A stretch of DNA of 19,883 nt from JABSOG01 sp041583135 (lineage in GTDB: Bacteria; Pseudomonadota; Gammaproteobacteria; Enterobacterales; Alteromonadaceae), in assembly GCA_041583135.1 (NCBI GenBank), contig JBFHGJ010000108.1:1-19883 (forward strand), in the 5' to 3' direction. Positions 1-9,200 of the stretch are shown here, piece by piece. Both the position numbers and the translations under genes were made by a program. Within the stretch, counting starts at the first letter, position 1. Every line of letters begins with the position of its first letter. Below the pieces are notes generated by a model. The model worked only from the letters and a program-made list of their open reading frames with translations. It was not told the DNA's origin and did no database searches.

Positions 1-522
1 AAAAAACGCTTCGATATTCCGATGTATTTCAACTCCGGGGTATTGTTGATGGATTGCGATGCGTTAAACGAGTCAAAGTTGATGGACAAAACCATTGAAC
101 TGATTCGCGCCAACGATCAGAACCAGTTGCGCTTTACCGACCAAGATGCTCTGAACATTGTATTCAATCGTAAGTTCAAATTGATGCCGCAAAAGTTCAA
201 TCACTTAGAGCCGGTTGAAAGCAAAGATGCGGTGGTTTATCACTATGCCATCGGCAAACCCTGGTTGGCCATTCGCACCAATCCCAACAGCTACCTCTAC
301 AAAGAACATGTGCGCATTTATCCCTACATTCTACCCAAATTCTCTCGCGAGTTTGAGCTAAACGAAGATACCATCTACCCGATTTTGAACCGCTTTTTCT
401 GGAACTTGCCGGGCGTGCGCCGCTTAGGAGATGTGATCATTCGCCACATCACCAAAAAGTCCAATGTTAAAAATGAAAAACGGGTGCAATCGATTAACGT
501 CATCGAAGGGATCAGCGGTTAA
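1..522 (+). CDS. Glycosyltransferase family 8 protein, C-terminal part (5' truncated by window edge)
   Basis: The frame is open at base 1 (K-K-R-F-D-I-P before the first Met at 22), so the gene starts outside the window; about 173 residues are visible, ending in TAA. The segment YFNSGVLLMD is the characteristic GT8 (LgtC/RfaJ-like) motif, and HYAIGKPW matches the conserved H-x-x-G-x-KPW region in which the His helps bind the metal and the nucleotide sugar. The DxD motif would lie in the missing N-terminal half. Family members transfer hexoses from UDP-sugars, often onto lipopolysaccharide core or other surface glycans, on the cytoplasmic side of the inner membrane. A basic C-terminal tail (R-R-L-G-D-V-I-I-R-H-I-T-K-K) is typical of membrane-associated members. 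Acceptor and sugar cannot be told. The gene converges on the NRPS operon and is probably not part of the peptide pathway; it may mark the cluster boundary. Confidence 0.82.
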   Translation, partial: KKRFDIPMYFNSGVLLMDCDALNESKLMDKTIELIRANDQNQLRFTDQDALNIVFNRKFKLMPQKFNHLEPVESKDAVVYHYAIGKPWLAIRTNPNSYLYKEHVRIYPYILPKFSREFELNEDTIYPILNRFFWNLPGVRRLGDVIIRHITKKSNVKNEKRVQSINVIEGISG

Positions 523-550
523 GCTATTTTCACTGTGGCCAAAAGCCACA

Positions 551-580
551 TAGCAACACATACCAACACATACCAACACA
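551..580. repeat. Three-copy 10-bp tandem repeat beside the terminator
   Basis: Three adjacent decamers lie directly before the inverted repeat: TAGCAACACA once and TACCAACACA twice. They are in the gap between the two convergent genes and encode nothing plausible. They may come from replication slippage; no binding-site role is evident. Confidence 0.75.
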
Positions 581-622
581 TAATAAGAGGGCCGGTTGTT
601 TTTGCAACCGGCCCTCTTATTA
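581..622. terminator. Perfect 18-bp inverted repeat, probable bidirectional terminator
   Basis: The left arm at 581-598 and the right arm at 605-622 are exact reverse complements (18 of 18 bp), separated by a 6-base loop (TTTTTG). The stem has a GC-rich core, GGGCCGGTTG, and AT-rich ends. It lies 58 bases after the GT8 stop and 65 bases beyond the NRPS stop, between convergent genes. The palindrome works on both strands. The flanks are only AT-rich rather than a strong U-run, so a two-way terminator is inferred from position and stem quality. Confidence 0.8.
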
Positions 623-637
623 TATTCCCATTTTATA

Positions 638-675
638 CGCCTACGTTTTTAAAAAAGTCGCAGGCGATTTTTTTT
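638..675 (+). terminator. Second intrinsic terminator with T8 tract, for the plus-strand gene
   Basis: CGCCTACG (638-645) pairs with CGCAGGCG (659-666) with one A-C mismatch. The loop contains TTTTTAAAAAA, which could extend the pairing. The right arm is followed by A and eight T (668-675), the classic Rho-independent form for plus-strand transcription. On the minus strand the mismatch becomes a G-U pair, but no U-run follows, so it should act mainly on the GT8 transcript as a back-up to the hairpin at 581-622. Confidence 0.6.
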
Positions 676-686
676 GGCTGTTACTA

Positions 687-3600
687 TCAGCCGTTATCTT
701 TATGGTCCAAATCGGCTTTCAGCTGATTGACAATTTGCGCCAAACTTTGCTTATCAGATAACATGCTCTGATGTTCGCCCACGACAACCCCAGTCTCAGC
801 TTGTTGTGAAAACCACTCAGACCAACTGGCAAAGTAGTCAACCTCTTGATTTTGCTCGGTTTTAAACAAACGCAAAGTGTCGATTTTAGCCAGACACGCG
901 CTATCGCGCTTGGCTATACGATAATCGACACCGGCAAAAAGCACGGTTTTGACGGTCTCGATATCATCGAGAGTGCTGATATTTTGCGCAACCACAAAAG
1001 CCGCCGCGCTATCGACCAAAGCCTCAAAACCAGCATCTTGTTCTTGTTCACTCAGCCAGCTATCGATAAGTACTTGCTCCAACCCAACAAACCCCAGCAA
1101 GAAACCGAGATAATCGAGTTTGTCACTCACTTGGTCATTATCTGGCAACATCGGCTCCAACAGATTGAGATAGTCAACCTGATGTCCCTTATTTTGTAGT
1201 GCTATGGCAACATAGTAAGCCAGTTGCGCCCCGGCCGACCAGCCCATCAAGCGATAGGGACCTTTTGGCTGTGTGGCGACGATCCCTTGGGCATAAAATT
1301 CAGCCAAGCTGGCAATATTATCAAACCTTAATCGCTGGCCACTGACAAAAGGTGCCTGCACGCCATAAACACTGGCCTGTTCATCAAGCTGTTTGGCAAG
1401 CTCCCGATAGCAATCAACGCGACCAGAAAATGGATGAAAAACAAAAAGTTCTGGCTTTTTAGCCGGGCCGGTTTGGTCAATATTCAAAGCCACGATGGCG
1501 TTTTGTGTCCAGCTTTGCTCAAACTGTGGATGAGCTGAGGATTTAAGTTCGCTCATAGCGAGCAGAATATCCGCCATTTTATCCATCAAACCTTGCAGCA
1601 CGCTCTGTTCATATTCACTTTGGCAAAAACTGACACTTGCGCTCAAACAGCCGTCGCTCACTTGCGCCTCAAATTGCAGCGGGTAATGCCCCTGACGTTT
1701 GTCGCTTTGCAGTTTCCCTGGATTTTCTTTAGCCAATTCAATCTGTTGCGCTTGTGCTTTAGTACTATCGATATGACCATAGTAGTTAAATAGCCACTCA
1801 GGTAACTGAGCAGCATTAAGCACTTCATCGCCCAATATCTCTTTGAGGACACCAAAGCCCAAACCATTATCTGGCACCGATTGCGTGGTTTGGAGCACCC
1901 GCTCTACCACCTGCTCGATAGCGTCGTTTTGGTGCAGGCTCAGCATCAGCGGATAACTTAAGGTAAACCAGCCAACCGTCTGATTGAGATCCAACTTATC
2001 GAACGGCGCGTATCGGCCATGGCTTTCAAAGGCAAGTTTAAGCGCGGTCGAACCAAAACAGTGTTGATTGGCCAAAAGTAACGCACTTAGCAATAACTCA
2101 TTGATTTGATAGCCTGTTTTATTCAGTTTTGCGCTTTGTTCGGCGCTCAGTTCAAACCCGGCGCGGCGCAGTTTGGCCTCAACTTGAGATGGCTTTTGAC
2201 TGTGCTTTGCAAGGCTTGGCACATCCCCTGAAACCTGCTGGTGCCAATAGCTGCGCTGTGCCAGCAATTCCGGGCTTTTACCATATTGTCTAAGGTACTC
2301 GCCCCACTGCTGGTAACTGCTGGTTTTGCTCGCCAATTGCAGTGGCTCGTTTTGGCTAAACTGCTGATATAGCGTTAAAAAGTCATCAAGCAATATGCGC
2401 CAAGACACCGTATCGACACTCAAGTGATGAATTGCCAAGAGCAACCTGCCGTGGCTATCGCTGGTGTTACCCGGCCAGTACACCACTTTAAAAATATCCG
2501 CTTGCTGTGGCTGCATCGTTTGATGAACTTCAGTGGCCGCTTCGCTTAAAAATGCCCAATCGGCTTGCTCATTGCTACGAATACTGACAGCCCGTGTCAC
2601 CATGTTAGCCGTGAACGGCATAAATTCGGCTTTCAAGCTCGGTGATATCTGGTAGCGCAAACGTAAGGCATCATGACGCTGATAGAGTTTTTCGACAATC
2701 AAGCTTAGACTTGCCGGGTCAAAGTCCGCTGGCATTTTCAGCATGACCGCCTGATTGGCATGGTGCCAATCATCCGGCTCTTGCATAAAAGCGATTTGCA
2801 CCGGCAGTAAAGGCATATCACCGCAGCTCTCAATCTGCGGCGCGGCGACGATTGGGCCTTGAGAGATAGCAGCGGCAATTTTGGCGATAGTGGGCGATTG
2901 AAACAGCACATTGGGGTTAAAATGCAGCCCCATTTTCGCCGCTTTGTTGGTCAGTTCAATAGATAAAATCGAGTCGCCGCCAAGGGTAAAGAAGTTGGCA
3001 TCTGTGCTTATTTTATCCGCCGGTAGTTTAAGCACCTCGCCAAAGAGCTGTTGCAACTGCGCCTCGGTATCACTGTTAGGTGTCATGTATTTATCAGCGC
3101 CAAGTGCTTCACTTGGCAGAGGTAAAGCGCGCTTGTCGATTTTACCGTTGTTGGTCAAAGGCCACTGACTCATCATCACAAAAAAGCTCGGGATCATATA
3201 ACTTGGCAGTGTGTCGCCAAGGGCTTTAGCCAGCATATCGGCGTTTACATCGCCCTCGCCTTTAACATAAGCCACCAAACGCTTGCTGGTGCCATCGCTC
3301 ACAGCCGTCACCACACTCGATTCAACCCCAACGATACGGTTAAGGTGCTGCTCAATCTCACCCGGCTCAATGCGAAAACCGCGAATTTTCAGCTGCTGGT
3401 CGATGCGCCCGTAAAACACCAACTCGCCTTTGGCGCTCATCCTCACCAAATCGCCGGTTTTGTACAATTTGCCTGCACCAAATGGGTTGTCGATAAATGC
3501 AGTTTCCGTCAGTTCAGGACGATTTAGGTAACCTTTAGCGACGCCATCGCCACCTAAGTACAGCTCGGCAATACGGCCACTGACAACCTGTTGTAATTGC

Positions 3601-6212
3601 TCATCGAGCACATAAGCTGTGGTATTGGCCATCACCTTGCCAATTGGCAACGCCTTGGCCGTTAAATCTTTGCCGCTTAGTTCATAGTAGGTAGCAAATG
3701 CCACGGTTTCCGTCGGGCCATAGGTATGAATAAAGCGAGTCGGCGCGCCGCGTTCAAGCACGGTTTTCACCGCGTCGATATCTGGCGCGTCGCCGCCGAT
3801 CAGCAGCATTCTTAGCTTTTCAAAATGACCAAGCATTTCTCTGGCAATTTGCTTAAACAGCCCGGCGGTAAGCTGCAATACACTGACGCTGGCCTCAGTC
3901 AAACAGGCTTTAAACTGAGCTAAGTCTTGCAGCCGCTGATCACTGACAATCTCAAGCCTTGCGCCATTTAAAAGGCTAACCCAAATCTCCCAGGTCGAAG
4001 CGTCAAAGGCCGGGTTGGCGCAATAGGCCAGCGTATCGTCAGGGCCAATGGCCAGAGACTTATCGGCCAATACGCTGCGCCACACATTGCGCTGGCTCAC
4101 CATCACCCCTTTGGCTTTGCCCGTTGAACCCGAGGTGTAAATCACATAAGCAAGGTCATCCCCCGCTAAATGGCAAACGGGCGCCTTATCGTGCGCGGCA
4201 CTATCAAGAGCCAAAAGCTCGGCGACATCAATATGACTTAGCTGCAAGTTTGGCAGCTGCGCCACAATTGCCTCGCCATCTGCCAGCTGTTCATCACCAT
4301 ATAAAACCACCTTAGCGTTAGTATCGACTAACATAAAGCTTTTGCGCACCAGCGGATAGTGGCTGTCCATCGGCACATACACAGCGCCGATTTTAACGCA
4401 GGCCAGCATGGCCACAATCAGCTCAAACGAGCGCCCACAAGCAATGGCCACGCTATCGCCTTTGGCCACGTTAAGTTCAATCAGGCAGTGGGCCAAGCGA
4501 TTGGCCGCCAACTCCAGTGCGGCAAAGGTTAAGCGCTCGCCCTGTAACGACAGCGCAATGGCCTCAGGTCTTATAGCCACCTGCTGCGCAAAGGCATCGG
4601 CCAGACTCTGGCCGTCATACTCAGCCCAACAGGGCTGGTTGAGCGTGGCCAAATAGGCGCTTTGCTGCGGCCCTAGCAGGTTGTCATGGCTTAAGCAGTT
4701 CTCAGCAATGCCCATCAGCACGCTATGTAAGCATTGGCTAAACTGAGCGATGGTTTGCTCGGTGTAGAGGTTTTTATCGAAGATCCAGTTAAGCACTAGG
4801 CCCTCGGGGCTAAATACCGCAGTCAGATCCAGTTCAAACTTGGCAAGGCTTACGGCACTTTTAAGCGGCTCAAAACCAAGTCCGGGCATGGCAATACCGT
4901 CCTGTTTGACTTGATTGACCGTGAGCATTAGCTGAAATACCGGCGCATATTGTGGGTTACGCTTAAGCGCCAACGCACTTAACACCTGTTCAAACTGCAC
5001 ATCCTGATTGGCCTGCGCCTCGGCGTTAATGGCTTTAAACGCCAACAGGTATTGCTCTAAGTTGTCAAAAGGCACATCTGAGCGCAGCGCCAAGGTGTTG
5101 ACGAACATGCCCACCACGTTTTCCAGCTCGGTAACGGTGCGATTGGCCACCGGCGTGCCGACCACCACGTCTTGCTCACCACCGAGTAACTTCATACACA
5201 GCGCCCAAGCGCTGTGTATCAGTACAAATTCGGTGATGCCAAAACGCTCTGCACTTTGTAATAAACGCTCGGCAAGGGCGCTGTCGATGCGATATTGATA
5301 TTGAGCGCCGTCAACGGCTGTGTGATTGCTTCTGGCAAAATCCAGCGGCAAGCTGTGCACCAAAGGCGCATTTTTAAGACGCTGTTGCCAATAGTTCAGC
5401 TGCTTGGCAAGGGCGTCATCGTCAAGATGCTTTTGTTGCCACAACACATAGTCGATATAACCTAGTGCCGCTGCCCCTGAAAGGCTCTGGCCATGACTGA
5501 TCCCTTGATAAAACTGCATGAAGTCCTGGGTCATCAGATTGATAGACCATGCGTCGCACACCAAATGATGCACCACCATCACCAAGATATGGCAGGGCTG
5601 TCCATCGGTTTGTGTCTTGATAAGCTGCGCTTTGACCAGTGGTGCTTGCGCTAAATCAAAACGATGGGCAAACAGCGCGTCAATCAGCCCTTGTACTTGC
5701 CCTTGGCTGTGAGCTGCCGCATCGATGTATTCGAGCGTAAAATCCACTATAGGCTCAACAAATTGCAGCACCTTGCCGTCTTGCTCGACAAAGCGGGTGC
5801 GTAGCGCCTCATGCTTGGCCACTACCTTGGTGAAAGCCTGCTTGGCAATGTTGTAGTCAAATGCGCCAGTCACTTTTAGCGCAATCGGCATATTGTAGTT
5901 GGCGCTGTTGCCCGAGAGTTTTTGTGCCATCCACAGCCGGGTTTGCGCGCCCGACAGGCCATAGCCGTTCTCATGCCTAGGCTGCGCAATTAGCGCGCCT
6001 TTGGCTTGCGTCAATTTGCGCTGCGCCTGATGGGCGGTAATGGCCGCCACTAAGGCGGCCTTATTGTCTCTAATAAGGCCAATCAGTTGATCTGTCGGTC
6101 TTTGGTCAAAGCTGGCATTGAGCTTATCGCCATCGACACTTAAAACCACCGCTTGGTCCTGACACAGTTTTAGTATTTGCGTTACATTCATCTTGGTTGT
6201 ATTCATATTCAT
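687..6212 (-). CDS. Terminal NRPS: docking-C-A-T-E-TE
   Basis: This 1841-residue protein is the last synthetase of the assembly line. Order by residue: TubC-type docking domain (8-60), condensation (about 80-510; HHLVCDAWS at 215-223), adenylation (about 535-1034; core Asp 737), carrier (LGGDSI, phosphopantetheine Ser 1081), epimerase (about 1131-1556; HHLSVDTVSW from 1262), thioesterase (about 1585-1841; GWSAG, Ser 1659). It accepts the peptide from the upstream NRPS, adds one residue, epimerises it and releases the product. The ATG at 6212 overlaps the upstream TAA by one base, and no clear Shine-Dalgarno precedes it, so translational coupling is likely. Met3 and Met8 are in-frame alternatives, and Met8 sits exactly at the docking-domain start. 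There is no frameshift or internal stop. The substrate is unassigned. Confidence 0.95.
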   Translation of the reverse strand: MNMNTTKMNVTQILKLCQDQAVVLSVDGDKLNASFDQRPTDQLIGLIRDNKAALVAAITAHQAQRKLTQAKGALIAQPRHENGYGLSGAQTRLWMAQKLSGNSANYNMPIALKVTGAFDYNIAKQAFTKVVAKHEALRTRFVEQDGKVLQFVEPIVDFTLEYIDAAAHSQGQVQGLIDALFAHRFDLAQAPLVKAQLIKTQTDGQPCHILVMVVHHLVCDAWSINLMTQDFMQFYQGISHGQSLSGAAALGYIDYVLWQQKHLDDDALAKQLNYWQQRLKNAPLVHSLPLDFARSNHTAVDGAQYQYRIDSALAERLLQSAERFGITEFVLIHSAWALCMKLLGGEQDVVVGTPVANRTVTELENVVGMFVNTLALRSDVPFDNLEQYLLAFKAINAEAQANQDVQFEQVLSALALKRNPQYAPVFQLMLTVNQVKQDGIAMPGLGFEPLKSAVSLAKFELDLTAVFSPEGLVLNWIFDKNLYTEQTIAQFSQCLHSVLMGIAENCLSHDNLLGPQQSAYLATLNQPCWAEYDGQSLADAFAQQVAIRPEAIALSLQGERLTFAALELAANRLAHCLIELNVAKGDSVAIACGRSFELIVAMLACVKIGAVYVPMDSHYPLVRKSFMLVDTNAKVVLYGDEQLADGEAIVAQLPNLQLSHIDVAELLALDSAAHDKAPVCHLAGDDLAYVIYTSGSTGKAKGVMVSQRNVWRSVLADKSLAIGPDDTLAYCANPAFDASTWEIWVSLLNGARLEIVSDQRLQDLAQFKACLTEASVSVLQLTAGLFKQIAREMLGHFEKLRMLLIGGDAPDIDAVKTVLERGAPTRFIHTYGPTETVAFATYYELSGKDLTAKALPIGKVMANTTAYVLDEQLQQVVSGRIAELYLGGDGVAKGYLNRPELTETAFIDNPFGAGKLYKTGDLVRMSAKGELVFYGRIDQQLKIRGFRIEPGEIEQHLNRIVGVESSVVTAVSDGTSKRLVAYVKGEGDVNADMLAKALGDTLPSYMIPSFFVMMSQWPLTNNGKIDKRALPLPSEALGADKYMTPNSDTEAQLQQLFGEVLKLPADKISTDANFFTLGGDSILSIELTNKAAKMGLHFNPNVLFQSPTIAKIAAAISQGPIVAAPQIESCGDMPLLPVQIAFMQEPDDWHHANQAVMLKMPADFDPASLSLIVEKLYQRHDALRLRYQISPSLKAEFMPFTANMVTRAVSIRSNEQADWAFLSEAATEVHQTMQPQQADIFKVVYWPGNTSDSHGRLLLAIHHLSVDTVSWRILLDDFLTLYQQFSQNEPLQLASKTSSYQQWGEYLRQYGKSPELLAQRSYWHQQVSGDVPSLAKHSQKPSQVEAKLRRAGFELSAEQSAKLNKTGYQINELLLSALLLANQHCFGSTALKLAFESHGRYAPFDKLDLNQTVGWFTLSYPLMLSLHQNDAIEQVVERVLQTTQSVPDNGLGFGVLKEILGDEVLNAAQLPEWLFNYYGHIDSTKAQAQQIELAKENPGKLQSDKRQGHYPLQFEAQVSDGCLSASVSFCQSEYEQSVLQGLMDKMADILLAMSELKSSAHPQFEQSWTQNAIVALNIDQTGPAKKPELFVFHPFSGRVDCYRELAKQLDEQASVYGVQAPFVSGQRLRFDNIASLAEFYAQGIVATQPKGPYRLMGWSAGAQLAYYVAIALQNKGHQVDYLNLLEPMLPDNDQVSDKLDYLGFLLGFVGLEQVLIDSWLSEQEQDAGFEALVDSAAAFVVAQNISTLDDIETVKTVLFAGVDYRIAKRDSACLAKIDTLRLFKTEQNQEVDYFASWSEWFSQQAETGVVVGEHQSMLSDKQSLAQIVNQLKADLDHKDNG
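690..1460 (-). other. Thioesterase (TE) domain of the terminal NRPS
   Basis: A type I thioesterase that takes the finished peptidyl chain from the carrier onto its Ser and releases it by hydrolysis or cyclisation. Seen: the N-terminal strand and oxyanion-side motif FHPFSG; GWSAG with nucleophile Ser 1659 (bases 1236-1238); GEHQSML with the likely catalytic His 1814 (771-773). The position 27 residues after the Ser, which is Asp in surfactin and fengycin thioesterases, is Glu 1686 here (LLEPMLP, 1155-1157). A Glu can serve as the triad acid, or another acid may take over. Whether the product is linear or cyclic cannot be told from sequence. Confidence 0.9.
1545..5972 (-). other. NRPS module 5: C-A-T-E, unassigned substrate, D-configured
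   Basis: The C domain (about 4680-5972) has LCL-type C1 motif SGAQTRLW and the active-site motif HHLVCDAWS (5544-5570; A in place of the usual G after Asp), which fits an L or glycyl donor. The A domain (about 3112-4611) has YTSGSTGKAKG, FDASTWEI (Asp at 4002-4004), HTYGPTETVAF, YKTGD and NGK (Lys at 3141-3143). The pocket code read by eye is DAWQLGTAFK, identical to module 2. The carrier has LGGDSI (Ser 2970-2972). The epimerase (about 1545-2822) has HHLSVDTVSW, ESHGR with the conserved Glu 1396 (2025-2027), QTVGWFT and FNYYGH. The D residue is thus made on the last carrier, just before release. Confidence 0.88.
6033..6191 (-). other. N-terminal TubC-type (beta-hairpin) docking domain
   Basis: Residues 8-60 (starting MNVTQILKLC, then VVLSVDGDKLN and ending LIRDNKAALVAAI) match the TubC N-terminal docking fold: helix, beta-hairpin with a V-D-G-D-x-L turn, then a helix with D-N-K-A-A-L. 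Such domains bind a short linear motif at the C-terminus of the preceding synthetase and set the order of proteins in the assembly line. The expected partner is the tail encoded at 6215-6265. The assignment rests on pattern recognition. Confidence 0.8.
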
Positions 6213-6216
6213 TAAA
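6206..6216 (-). promoter_or_regulatory. TAATG stop/start overlap coupling the two NRPS genes
   Basis: On the minus strand the stop TAA (6214-6212) of the upstream NRPS shares one base with the ATG (6212-6210) of the downstream NRPS. The upstream bases (CCTGTCGTTTTA) hold no good Shine-Dalgarno, so reinitiation by terminating ribosomes is the likely route. This would keep the two megasynthases near equal amounts. Confidence 0.75.
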
Positions 6217-9200
6217 ACGACAGGGTATGTTCGCCCTGCTCAGACTCGGTGACGGCGCTAAGCGCCTGCTGCGCGTCGATAAGCTCGGCCAACCCGGCAA
6301 CACTGGCCTTGGTCATAAACTCAGTCAGTGCCACCTCGACCTCAAAGCGCTTTCTCACCCTTGAGAGCAGTTGCACCAATAACAATGAGTGGCCCCCAAG
6401 GCTAAAGAAGTCGTCATTGACCGAGAGCGTATCTGCGCTTGCACCTAGCAGCTGGGCAAAGATATCAAGCACCTGCTGCTCCAGCTCGTTACGTGGCGCT
6501 ACTCGCTCGGTCAAGCGGCTAAACTGCGGTTTTTCCAACTGTTTAAGGTCAACTTTACCGTTGGCATTGAGCGGCAAGGCATCGAGCACCATAATGGCAT
6601 GAGGCACCATGTAGCGTGGCAAGCGTGCCGACAAATGGGCTTTGAGCGCTGTGATGAACTCGCCATCTTGGCCCGCTGCACGCTCATCTGGCACCACATA
6701 AAGCGCCAAGCCGGTAAAGCCCTGAGCATCTTGGAAGCTGGTGACCACAGAGCGGCTCACGCCCTCAAAGCTGTCGGCCTGATACTGTATTTCACCAAGC
6801 TCAACCCGGTGACCATTGACTTTCACCTGATGGTCGATGCGGCCTAAGTAAACATAGCTATCGGCACCTGTGGCTATCACGTTGTCACCGCTCAAATACC
6901 AGCGCTCATCCTCTCCTTTGGCGTTCACCCGAGTGATAAACGCTTTATCGGTCAAACACTGGTTGTTGAAATAACCATTGGCCAACGCATGGCCCGCAAT
7001 ACACAGCTGACCCGGAATGCCCGGTGGCACTGCTTGACCATAGGCGTTCACCACACAATGGGCATAGCCCGGTAAAGTGCCGCTCAGCTCGATTTGATGC
7101 TTGTTCAAATCCACCAAGGTCACTTGCGATATCATCGACCAAATGGTGGCCTCGGTCGGACCATAACAGTTGTATAGCCGTGCCACTTTAGGCAGTAGCG
7201 CGCTGGCCAAATTCACCGTGAGCGCCTCACCGCCACACAATACGCTTAACTGTTTAGTGCCTTGCCAGTCACTGTCAATCAGCGCTGTCCAAGTCGCTGG
7301 CGTCGCCTGCATGTGGGTGATCTGATGTTGCTCGATAAGCGCAGCCAAGGCGCTTGGATCTTTACTTTGTTGCTCATCGGCCAGCACCAGTTCGGCGCCA
7401 CTTAGCAGCGGCGCTAAGATCTCCAAAGCCGCAATATCAAACGACAAGGTGGTCACCGCCAACCAGCGGCTGGTGCAGCCTAAGTTATCGATACGCTTTC
7501 TTGCGCCCGCTAAGTGATAGCCAAGCGCGCGATGGCTGACCGCAACCCCTTTTGGCTCACCGGTAGAGCCAGAGGTGAAGATGACATAGGCCGCAGCGTT
7601 ATCATCAAATTCCCCGCTCGATTGCTCACAAGTCACCGAATCGCCCTCCAGCAGCTGCTGTGGCGACAAACACTCGACCGCACTTTGCTCATCTTGCCAA
7701 GATAACGGCTCATCGCTCAGTACCAACTTAGCTGTTGATTGCGCAATAAGCTTTTGTTTGCGCGCTTGCGGCAGGGCAGGATCTAACGGCACATAGGTGA
7801 TACCGGCTTTGGCTGCGCCAAGTAGCGCCGTCACCATGTCGATGCTGCGGGTTAAGTGCAGTACCACAACGTCACCGCTTAAACCCTTAGCCAGCAACTG
7901 CGTCGCCATCATTGAGGCTTTAGCGGCCAGTTCACGGTAGCTTATCTGCTCGTTTGCAACACGCAGCGCGCAGCTGTTTGGTGCAAGCTTGGCCACATGG
8001 TCAAACTGCTGCCACACACGGCGATATTCAATCGACTCATCAAGCACCATAGGCGCACTAGGCTGTGGTGTCAGGCTGGTGGGCACCGGTTTATCCACAC
8101 CATCAACAAAGCCATTGAGCAGCTGCGCAATAGGTGCTTTGAGCTGGTCGAATAACGCCGGTTTAAACACACCGCTATCGAGAATAAGCCCTACCGACAA
8201 ACTGCCGTTATCACCGCGTTCAAAGGCGCTTTGTAACCAGTAGTTGTTGCGGTCAAACGCCCCTCTTGAAACCATATCCGCCGACTGACTGACCTGCTCA
8301 TAAACATGAAAATCCACAAAATTAAACAGCGAGCCAGACAAATCGACGCCACTTTGACGCTGAATGTCGGTCACCGGATAGTAACGATGTGCCATACCGG
8401 CCAGCTGCTGCTCATCGATGTGCACAATCAGCTCACGCCAGCTCATATCGGCAAAATCTACCGACAAAGGTAAGGCATTTAAGAACAGACCCAAGGTCAA
8501 TTCACTGCCTGCAAGCTCAGGCCGGGTGTTGTAAACCGAGCTGGTCAATACCTTGGTCTGGCCATCAAGCAAGCCGCAAATAGCCACATGCAGCGCCATC
8601 AAAACCGACTTTTCATGAACGTTTAACTGCGCGGCCAACTGCCCTATCGCTGTGGCTTTTTCGGCGCTAAGGTTAAAGTCAACATGATAGCTTTGGCCGC
8701 GCTCGGCAGCGCCGCTCCACCATGGCATCGGCGCCTCTTGTACTATCTCAAGCCAGTGTTGTTTAGCTTTATCACAAGCCAAAGCTTTAGCTTCAAGACC
8801 AACAAAGTGGCGGTACGGCAAAGGCGTACTCAACGGCTCAGCGTCATGACCTGCAAGTAACTGGTGATAACGCTCAAACAGTTCTGTCTCAAGTGAAGCT
8901 CGGCTCCACCCATCGAGCAGCGCATGATGGAAACTCAGATGTAAGCACACCTCCTGCTCGCCCAAAAGCTGCACGGTTATCTGCCACGGGCAAATATCTA
9001 AGGCAAAGCCGCGACGTTTTTCTTGTGCCAACCACTGCTCAATGGCCGCTTGTTGCGCGTCTTTGTCATGACCGCGCAGGTCAACGACCGACAGCGGCAA
9101 TGACATTTGCGACTTAACCAGCACCAATGGCCGCTCTAAGCTCATATCAAACACCGCACGCAGCATTTCATGACGTTCTGCCATTTGCAAAAGGGCTTGC

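Noticed and set aside
551..580. CRISPR-like repeats
   Set aside because: Units are only 10 bp, directly adjacent and without spacers.
535..726. Plus-strand 63-codon reading frame after the glycosyltransferase
   Set aside because: It runs through both terminator hairpins and the 10-bp repeats into the NRPS 3' end; no recognisable protein and no ribosome binding site.
846..1199. Plus-strand 117-codon reading frame opposite the thioesterase
   Set aside because: Antisense shadow of the TE domain, which keeps its GWSAG and downstream motifs on the minus strand.
6200..6230. Possible frameshift splitting one giant NRPS into two genes
   Set aside because: The upstream protein ends with a complete carrier plus tail and the downstream one starts with a docking domain, so this is a real gene boundary.
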